A stretch of 21,498 nt of DNA from Bacteroidales bacterium UBA5219 (GTDB lineage Bacteria; Bacteroidota; Bacteroidia; Bacteroidales; ML635J-15): contig DHVB01000079.1 of NCBI GenBank assembly GCA_002412425.1, positions 1 through 21,498 of the forward strand, written 5' to 3'. Of the stretch, positions 16,632 through 21,498 are shown piece by piece. The notes beneath the pieces are model-generated. The model did no database searches and was not told the origin of the DNA. It saw only the letters and a list, made by a program, of their open reading frames with translations. Numbering within the stretch: the first letter of the stretch is position 1; each line of letters begins with the position of its first letter. The translations under genes and the position numbers were made by a program.

Positions 16632-16654
16632 GTTTTTCAAATTAAATTAAACTC

Positions 16655-16662
16655 CAAAGATA
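16655..16662 (-). promoter_or_regulatory. -7 promoter element for the DUF4199-GT2-Wzz operon
   Basis: On the minus strand 16662-16655 reads TATCTTTG, an exact TAnnTTTG match, placing a transcription start near 16649, about 18 bases before the ATG at 16631. No TTTG is seen at the -33 position. It is back to back with the SRP RNA promoter. Confidence 0.4.
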
Positions 16663-16692
16663 TTCAGATTTTTTAAAAAACTCACTATTTTT

Positions 16693-16722
16693 TTTGTTTT
16701 TAAAATAATTTATATATTTTTG
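16693..16722 (+). promoter_or_regulatory. Promoter of the SRP RNA gene
   Basis: TTTG (16693-16696) and TATTTTTG (16715-16722) are 18 bases apart and the latter ends four bases before the predicted 5' end of the RNA at 16727. It is among the clearest promoters in the window because the RNA end can be fixed independently from its terminal helix. Confidence 0.65.
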
Positions 16723-16726
16723 CATC

Positions 16727-16823
16727 GGGTAAGTCTTATACGACCAGCTCCCGCTGAACTCCCCCAGGTCAGGAATGAAGCAAGGGTAGGCGGTCGTAGC
16801 GGTGCGATATAAGTAGCTTACCC
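16727..16823 (+). ncRNA. ffs: Signal recognition particle RNA (4.5S type)
   Basis: The RNA that pairs with Ffh to target nascent membrane and exported proteins. The conserved tip is complete: a symmetric loop CAGG (16765-16768) opposite AGCA (16779-16782), a three-pair stem UCA/UGA, and the GGAA tetraloop at 16772-16775. Below it, C-rich 16761-16764 faces GGG at 16784-16786, CGACC (16741-16745) pairs with GGTCG (16792-16796), CTTATA (16735-16740) with TATAAG (16808-16813), and the ends close with GGGTAAG (16727-16733) and CTTACCC (16817-16823). The terminal helix is followed at once by six T (16824-16829), serving as the terminator. About 97 bases, the single-hairpin form without an Alu domain. 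Ends are set by pairing and may be off by a few bases. Confidence 0.93.
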
Positions 16824-16855
16824 TTTTTTATTTTATTTTTAAACAAGTTTTTATT

Positions 16856-18061
16856 TTACTCAAACTCTAACAAAAATTTCATAATCGACCAGTGGAATAT
16901 TCCCTTAAAGGTATTTTCAGCAAATTCATCCATTGAAACAACATATTTGGGATTATTATCTGGAATTTTTAATAGATTTCCAAACTCCCGCTCGTGAGTT
17001 TTTTCATCTACAATAATGTATGCAACTTGTATATATGTGGTTTTGCCTTGTTTTTCGGCAATAAAATCCACCTCGCTATCTCCAACTTTTCCAACAAAAA
17101 CCCTATATCCATGAGTACGCAAATGATGGTAAACTAAATTTTCGAGTACCTTATTTATATCTTTCTGTTGAAATGGAATAATAGCATGACGCATTCCTAA
17201 ATCCTCAAAATAAAACTTGTCGCCTACTTCAAAAATCTTTTTACCTCCAATTTCTTTTCTTTTCACTCTTTCTATATAAAATACAGACTCTAAATAGACC
17301 AAATAATCTAAAACAGTTTGTGGTATAATGTTGATTTGCTGCGATTTAAGATAATCGCTAATTTTTTTCGCAGAAACAATACTGCCAACATTATCTGCCA
17401 AAAATTCAATTAGATTATGCAAAAAATTTACATTCCTAATATTATATCGAGCTACAACATCACGCAAAATAATACTATCATAAATATTTTTGAGATATTC
17501 GTAATATACATCTTCATTTTTACGCAAATTTACAAGATGTGGCATTCCACCATATTTTATATAATCGTACAAAGTTTGATTTGAAGCCGACAATTTGTGA
17601 AAATCTAAAAATTCTTTATAACTAAGCGAATGAATGCGAAACTGGATATACCGACCGGCTAATGCGGTAGCTAATTCTCCAGACAAAAGTTTTGCATTAC
17701 TACCTGTGCAATAAATATCAAAATTACCATCAGATTGAAGACTTCGTAGTGCCAATTCGTAATTTTCAATCTCCTGCACTTCGTCAATAAAAAGATAAGT
17801 TTTTACTTGCAAATTCACTTTTTCCTGAATATAAACTATCAAATCATTATAGTCTTTGATAAAATCAAACTCATATTTTTCCTTATCAATAAATAAGATT
17901 TTAGCATCAGGATAACGAGACGAAATCTCTTGACTAAGTTGCTTTAAAATATAACTCTTGCCCACTCTGCGTTGTCCTACAAGAATTTTTATTAACCTAT
18001 CATTGATAAAAGGCTCAATTTTTGAGAAGTAATAAGGACGATATTTAACAGTATTTAGCAT
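16856..18061 (-). CDS. AAA ATPase with DUF4143 C-terminal domain
   Basis: A P-loop ATPase of 401 residues. The AAA_14-type nucleotide-binding domain has Walker A GQRRVGKS at 29-36, Walker B YLFIDEVQEI at 89-98, and the conserved block CTGSNAKLLSGELATALAGRY, giving a sensor-like Asn and an Arg. A winged-helix-like section follows (NVNFLHNLIEFLADNVGSIVSAKKISDYLKSQ), then the DUF4143 part. That C-terminus resembles a PD-(D/E)XK nuclease fold, with GDSEVDFIAEKQGK at 327-340, but the second motif reads QVAY (345-348) in place of ExK, so nuclease activity is doubtful. Many copies occur in Bacteroidota and archaea; their biological role is unclear. The gene stands alone, convergent with the SRP RNA gene, and has an elaborate set of repeats in its leader. 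Confidence 0.88.
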   Translation of the reverse strand: MLNTVKYRPYYFSKIEPFINDRLIKILVGQRRVGKSYILKQLSQEISSRYPDAKILFIDKEKYEFDFIKDYNDLIVYIQEKVNLQVKTYLFIDEVQEIENYELALRSLQSDGNFDIYCTGSNAKLLSGELATALAGRYIQFRIHSLSYKEFLDFHKLSASNQTLYDYIKYGGMPHLVNLRKNEDVYYEYLKNIYDSIILRDVVARYNIRNVNFLHNLIEFLADNVGSIVSAKKISDYLKSQQINIIPQTVLDYLVYLESVFYIERVKRKEIGGKKIFEVGDKFYFEDLGMRHAIIPFQQKDINKVLENLVYHHLRTHGYRVFVGKVGDSEVDFIAEKQGKTTYIQVAYIIVDEKTHEREFGNLLKIPDNNPKYVVSMDEFAENTFKGIFHWSIMKFLLEFE

Positions 18062-18063
18062 AT

Positions 18064-18160
18064 GTTTATTTTATAAAAGAAAGAAATTTAATTTTTCAAT
18101 AAGTTTATGTTATAAAAGAAACTTTTTGCAAATATAAATAAGTTTATCTTATAATGCAAA
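18064..18160. repeat. Three operator-like direct repeats at exact 39-base intervals
   Basis: Copies start at 18064, 18103 and 18142. Copies 1 and 2 share 18 of 19 bases (GTTTATnTTATAAAAGAAA); copy 3 keeps the first 13 and diverges after. Each holds the inverted repeat TTTAT-NTT-ATAAA (18065-18077, 18104-18116, 18143-18155; the last has one mismatch). The intervening sequence is not conserved, apart from AATAA just ahead of copies 2 and 3. Copy 3 fills the spacer between the -33 and -7 elements, copy 2 lies just downstream of the expected transcription start, and copy 1 begins three bases from the start codon. This layout suits binding sites for a dimeric repressor. What binds is unknown. Confidence 0.7.
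18129..18160 (-). promoter_or_regulatory. Bacteroidota-type promoter for the AAA ATPase gene
   Basis: On the minus strand, TTTG (18160-18157) and TATATTTG (18136-18129) are 20 bases apart, a near-ideal match. Transcription would start near 18123, leaving a leader of about 60 bases that contains two of the three repeats; the third repeat lies between the two promoter boxes. The remaining part of this 202-base divergent gap (18161-18263) holds only a weak -7-like TATTTTTA at 18220-18227 ahead of the DUF2723 gene. Confidence 0.65.
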
Positions 18161-18263
18161 TTAGTCTTAATTTTTAAACAATTTTAACAAAATAAACTTC
18201 TCAATTACAATAAAATTACTATTTTTACGCTTTTATTTTTAATTCATAAAATAAATATAAACT

Positions 18264-21200
18264 ATGACTGAAAAATTATTTAAACGACTAGATTATGCAG
18301 TCGGTTGGTTCACTTTCCTTGTTGCTGCAACAGTATATTTATTAACTATTGAGCCTACAGTTAGCTTTTGGGATTGTGGAGAATTTATTTCTTCATCAAA
18401 TAAACTACAAGTAGGCCACCCTCCTGGAGCGCCATTTTTTATGTTAATTGCGAGAACTTTTGCAATGTTAGCCAGCGGACCCGATAAAGTTGCACTTATG
18501 GTCAACTCGTTTACTGCAATAGTTTCAGCATTTACAATAATGTTCTTATTTTGGTCTATAGTTTATTTTGCAAAAAGAATGATTGCTCCTAACGAAGATT
18601 ATACAGTTGGAAAAACTATTGCTATTCTTGGAGCTGGTTTAGTAGGTGCTTTAGTATATACTTTTTCAGATACTTTCTGGTTTTCGGCAGTTGAAGCTGA
18701 AGTTTACGGCTTCTCATCTTTCTTTACTGCTATAGTATTTTGGGCAATTTTAAAATGGAGCGACGAAAAAGACCCCATAAAAGAAAATAGATGGATAGTA
18801 TTAATTGCACTTTTAGTGGGAATGTCGATTGGCGTTCACTTATTAAACCTTCTAACTCTTCCTGCAATTGCTTTTGTTTATTACTATAAAAAATTCAAAC
18901 CATCTACTCTTGGATTTATAATAACCACAATAATTTCACTTTTTATAATTGCAATGTTAATGTGGGGAATAATCCCTGGAGTTGCAATTGTAGCTTCAAA
19001 ATTTGAATTGTTTTTTGTAAATAGTTTAGGATTTGGATATAATACAGGCTTAATTATTTGGGCTATTTTAGCTTTTGCAAGTTTGGGAATAAGTATTTAC
19101 ACGTCACAATACTCAAAGAATAAAACTTTAAATTATATTTTTCCTAGTTTAGCTATTATTTTAATAGGAGCACCATTTATATCCGACAGCACTATACTTA
19201 ACATCTTAATACTTGGAGCCTGCATAGCAGGAATTGTATATTTAGCATCAAGAAAACGTGAAATTCTCAACTTAATCATGTTGTCTTTTACTATGGTTAT
19301 GATTGGTTATTCTAGCTATGCTATTATTGTAATTCGCTCAAATGCAAATCCGCCAATGGATCAAAACAGTCCTGATGATGTTTTTAACTTGCTATATTAT
19401 CTAAATCGCGAACAATATGGTGACCGTCCACTAATGTATGGTGAATATTACAATGCTAGATTCGAAAAATATGAAAAAACTACACCAGTTTATGTAAAAC
19501 GTAATGGTGAATATCAAATTGTTAGTTACAAACAAAAACCTACTTACAAAAAAAGCGATTGTACTGTTTTCCCAAGAATGTATAGTCCTGAACCAAAACA
19601 TATTGAATATTACAAAGAATTTGGAGGAATAAAAAACACTCAACGAAGACCAACATTCTTAAATAACATAAAATTCTTTGTAAATTATCAAATAAATTGG
19701 ATGTATTGGCGATATTTTATGTGGAATTTTGCAGGAAGACAAAACGACATTCAAGGACATGGAAACGTAATTCATGGGAACTGGATTTCTGGAATTAAGT
19801 TTATAGATAATAATAGGCTCGGCGATCAAGATAAATTGCCCGACTATCTAAAAGAAAACAAAGCAAATAATAAATATTATATGCTTCCACTACTTTTAGG
19901 ATTAATTGGTTTAGGCTATCAACTCTTTAAACACATAAAAGACTGGTGGATAGTTACTTTATTGTTTATTTTAACAGGAATAGCTATTGTAGTTTACCTA
20001 AACCAAACTCCAGAACAGCCGCGTGAACGAGATTATGCTTATGCTGGTTCGTTTTATGCTTTTGCCATTTGGGTTGGACTTGGAGTTTTAGGAATTTATG
20101 AACTATTTAAAAAAGTTAGTCCTGGAGTTGTTGCAGGCTCTGTAGCCACTTTAATTACTCTACCTGTTCCTTATATAATGGCTAAAGAAAATTGGGACGA
20201 CCACGACAGAAGCAACAGATATATTGCAAGAGATTTTGCATATAATTATTTGATTTCTTGCGCACCTAACTCTATACTATTCACTTTTGGAGACAATGAC
20301 ACTTTCCCAATTTGGTATTCTCAAGAAGTAGAAGGAGTTAGACCTGACGTTAAAGTCTGTTGTTTGCCATATTTCGCATCAGATTGGTATATAGATCAAA
20401 TGAAAGCAGCTAGTTACGATGCAACACCTATGCCACTAACTTTTGAAAGACCAAAATATGAACCTTCTGTTAGAGATGTAGTTCAATATGCATATAGAGA
20501 CATTCGTAAAGATGAAGTACCTATATCTATTGATAGCTTACTAAACTTCATCGCTAATGATAATGTTGCCACATACAAATATAATGATGATACATATTAT
20601 ATTTACCCTAGCAATAAATATTATATGATAGTTGACAGTGCGAAAGTTGTTGATAATGAAACTGTAAAACCCGAAGATGCTGGTTTAATAAGCACAAGAA
20701 TAGACGCTGATTTGAACAGAAGATATCTTGTCAAAAACGAAATGATGACATTAGACTTTTTACGTACTAACGATTGGGATAGACCTATATATTTCACATC
20801 TATAGGTAGCTCTAATGCTGTTGGACTTGATAATTATTTCCAAAATGAAGGTTTTGCATTTAGATTAGTGCCTATCAAATCAAGTCCAAGAGGAAGAATT
20901 GATAAAGACATAATGTATGACAACTTAATGAATAAATATAGATGGGGAAATATGAATGACCCAAATATCTATATTGACCATACAATAAACAGGACTACTA
21001 CTGTTGTTAGAATTAGAGAGAACTTTTCAAGCTTAGTATTAGAATTTGCAAAAGTTGGCGATACTGTTAAAGCAAAAAATTTACTAGCTAAATGCGAAGA
21101 AATAATGCCAACAAGTATTTTTAGACCTAATTTGTACGACGTAGATTTCGCAAATGCTTATTATTCTATTGGTGAAAACGAAAGAGGAGATAAGTTTTTA

Positions 21201-21431
21201 AAAGAAATTATTGAAATTTCTTCGCAAGAGTTAAACTTTTTCTTTGGATTAGACAATAACAAAAGAAATTCGTGCTTATTTGAAATTCAAGTCTCAATGG
21301 AAACTCTTAACAGAGTATGGCGAGTGGCACAACGTAATAAAAGAGATGAGTTATTAAGTGAACTTGAAGTTAGTTTAACAGACTTTATGCAAAAGTACCA
21401 AACTTATTACCCAGAGTATTTTAGACAATAG
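18264..21431 (+). CDS. DUF2723 (GT117, TMEM260-like) membrane protein, probable GT-C glycosyltransferase
   Basis: A large inner-membrane protein of 1055 residues. The N-terminal DUF2723 domain carries the family signature IEPTVSFWDCGEFISSSNK followed by QVGHPPGAPFF (about 29-59); Asp37 and Glu40 sit in the first extracytoplasmic loop, as do the catalytic acids of GT-C enzymes. About nine to ten helices extend to residue 355, a soluble loop spans about 360-530, four further helices lie at about 535-645 with PEQPRERDYAYAGSFYAF at 582-599, and a 400-residue soluble C-terminus follows, with FTFGDNDTFPIWY near 673-685 and a helical, TPR-like end. Human TMEM260 of this family is a protein O-mannosyltransferase; bacterial members probably glycosylate exported proteins or lipids, but I know of no proven substrate. 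The length is usual for Bacteroidota members. Confidence 0.88.
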   Translation: MTEKLFKRLDYAVGWFTFLVAATVYLLTIEPTVSFWDCGEFISSSNKLQVGHPPGAPFFMLIARTFAMLASGPDKVALMVNSFTAIVSAFTIMFLFWSIVYFAKRMIAPNEDYTVGKTIAILGAGLVGALVYTFSDTFWFSAVEAEVYGFSSFFTAIVFWAILKWSDEKDPIKENRWIVLIALLVGMSIGVHLLNLLTLPAIAFVYYYKKFKPSTLGFIITTIISLFIIAMLMWGIIPGVAIVASKFELFFVNSLGFGYNTGLIIWAILAFASLGISIYTSQYSKNKTLNYIFPSLAIILIGAPFISDSTILNILILGACIAGIVYLASRKREILNLIMLSFTMVMIGYSSYAIIVIRSNANPPMDQNSPDDVFNLLYYLNREQYGDRPLMYGEYYNARFEKYEKTTPVYVKRNGEYQIVSYKQKPTYKKSDCTVFPRMYSPEPKHIEYYKEFGGIKNTQRRPTFLNNIKFFVNYQINWMYWRYFMWNFAGRQNDIQGHGNVIHGNWISGIKFIDNNRLGDQDKLPDYLKENKANNKYYMLPLLLGLIGLGYQLFKHIKDWWIVTLLFILTGIAIVVYLNQTPEQPRERDYAYAGSFYAFAIWVGLGVLGIYELFKKVSPGVVAGSVATLITLPVPYIMAKENWDDHDRSNRYIARDFAYNYLISCAPNSILFTFGDNDTFPIWYSQEVEGVRPDVKVCCLPYFASDWYIDQMKAASYDATPMPLTFERPKYEPSVRDVVQYAYRDIRKDEVPISIDSLLNFIANDNVATYKYNDDTYYIYPSNKYYMIVDSAKVVDNETVKPEDAGLISTRIDADLNRRYLVKNEMMTLDFLRTNDWDRPIYFTSIGSSNAVGLDNYFQNEGFAFRLVPIKSSPRGRIDKDIMYDNLMNKYRWGNMNDPNIYIDHTINRTTTVVRIRENFSSLVLEFAKVGDTVKAKNLLAKCEEIMPTSIFRPNLYDVDFANAYYSIGENERGDKFLKEIIEISSQELNFFFGLDNNKRNSCLFEIQVSMETLNRVWRVAQRNKRDELLSELEVSLTDFMQKYQTYYPEYFRQ

Positions 21432-21440
21432 TTTCGAAAT

Positions 21441-21498
21441 GAGGCTGTCTCAAAACATATTTTAAAACAATGAATTTTCAAGGTGTTTCAGAAGTGTT
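21441..21498. mobile_element. Possible insertion sequence end, cut by the window
   Basis: GAGGCTGTCTCAAAA at 21441-21455, nine bases after the DUF2723 stop, resembles the terminal inverted repeat of many bacterial insertion sequences (IS1182-like and others with ends of this type). No transposase or second end is visible before the window stops, so the call rests on this short motif and from memory of the family ends. A Rho-independent terminator with partial symmetry (GAG...CTC) is the alternative. Confidence 0.35.

Noticed and set aside
16632..16640. TTG start at 16640 for the DUF4199 protein
   Set aside because: An ATG three codons downstream is the simpler choice and fits the distance to the -7 element.
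18064..18160. CRISPR array
   Set aside because: Only three short repeats (about 19 bases, the third degraded), spacer-like gaps of about 20 bases, and no cas genes; the position over a promoter fits operators better.
1..21498. tRNA or rRNA genes
   Set aside because: No cloverleaf-like arrangement with the conserved T-loop and no rRNA signature was seen on reading the intergenic stretches; the only RNA gene supported is the SRP RNA.

Overview
The window is a 21.5 kb, strongly AT-rich piece of chromosome from a member of the Bacteroidota. The evidence is: a secreted protease with a C-terminal type IX secretion (T9SS) sorting domain, families largely confined to this phylum (DUF4199, DUF2723, a DUF7033-type polysaccharide deacetylase), no Shine-Dalgarno sequences ahead of the genes, and several promoters of the Bacteroidota pattern TTTG-N18-21-TAnnTTTG. 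The nearest genus cannot be read from the sequence alone. The left edge cuts a glycosyltransferase gene. The right edge carries what looks like the end of an insertion sequence, so the window may be a whole contig that stops at a repeat.

Layout. (1) 1-1486, plus strand: the 3' part of a glycosyltransferase, then dapF (lysine and peptidoglycan precursor synthesis). (2) 1485-5142, minus strand: a terminator, a DUF5011-like lipoprotein and a T9SS-exported subtilisin-family protease. (3) 5237-5809, plus: a small predicted outer-membrane beta-barrel protein. (4) 5817-9777, minus: an O-antigen polymerase/ligase, a polysaccharide deacetylase and a Wzx-type flippase. (5) 9933-14332, plus: a WecB/WbpI-type 2-epimerase, a GT4 and a GT2 glycosyltransferase, and a DegT-family aminotransferase, tightly packed. 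(6) 14336-16631, minus: a Wzz-like chain-length protein, a membrane-anchored GT2 and a DUF4199 membrane protein. (7) 16727-16823, plus: the small SRP RNA, with a good promoter and a U-run terminator. (8) 16856-18061, minus: an AAA ATPase with a DUF4143 C-terminus, preceded by three regularly spaced operator-like repeats. (9) 18264-21431, plus: a large DUF2723 (GT117, TMEM260-like) membrane protein.

Blocks 4 to 6 together make a Wzx/Wzy-type surface polysaccharide locus: nucleotide-sugar conversion (2-epimerase, aminotransferase), repeat-unit assembly (GT4, GT2), possible trimming (deacetylase), flipping (Wzx), polymerisation (Wzy-like) and length control (Wzz-like). The initiating phosphoglycosyltransferase, an outer-membrane exporter and a tyrosine kinase are not seen. 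With a Wzz but no Wza/Wzc, the product is more likely an O-antigen-like polymer than an exported capsule; this is inference.

The most notable unexplained signal is upstream of the ATPase gene: three copies of a 19-base direct repeat, each containing the palindrome TTTAT-NTT-ATAAA, at exactly 39-base intervals. One copy lies inside the core promoter and another reaches the start codon. This looks like an operator array for a local, possibly self-acting, regulator.
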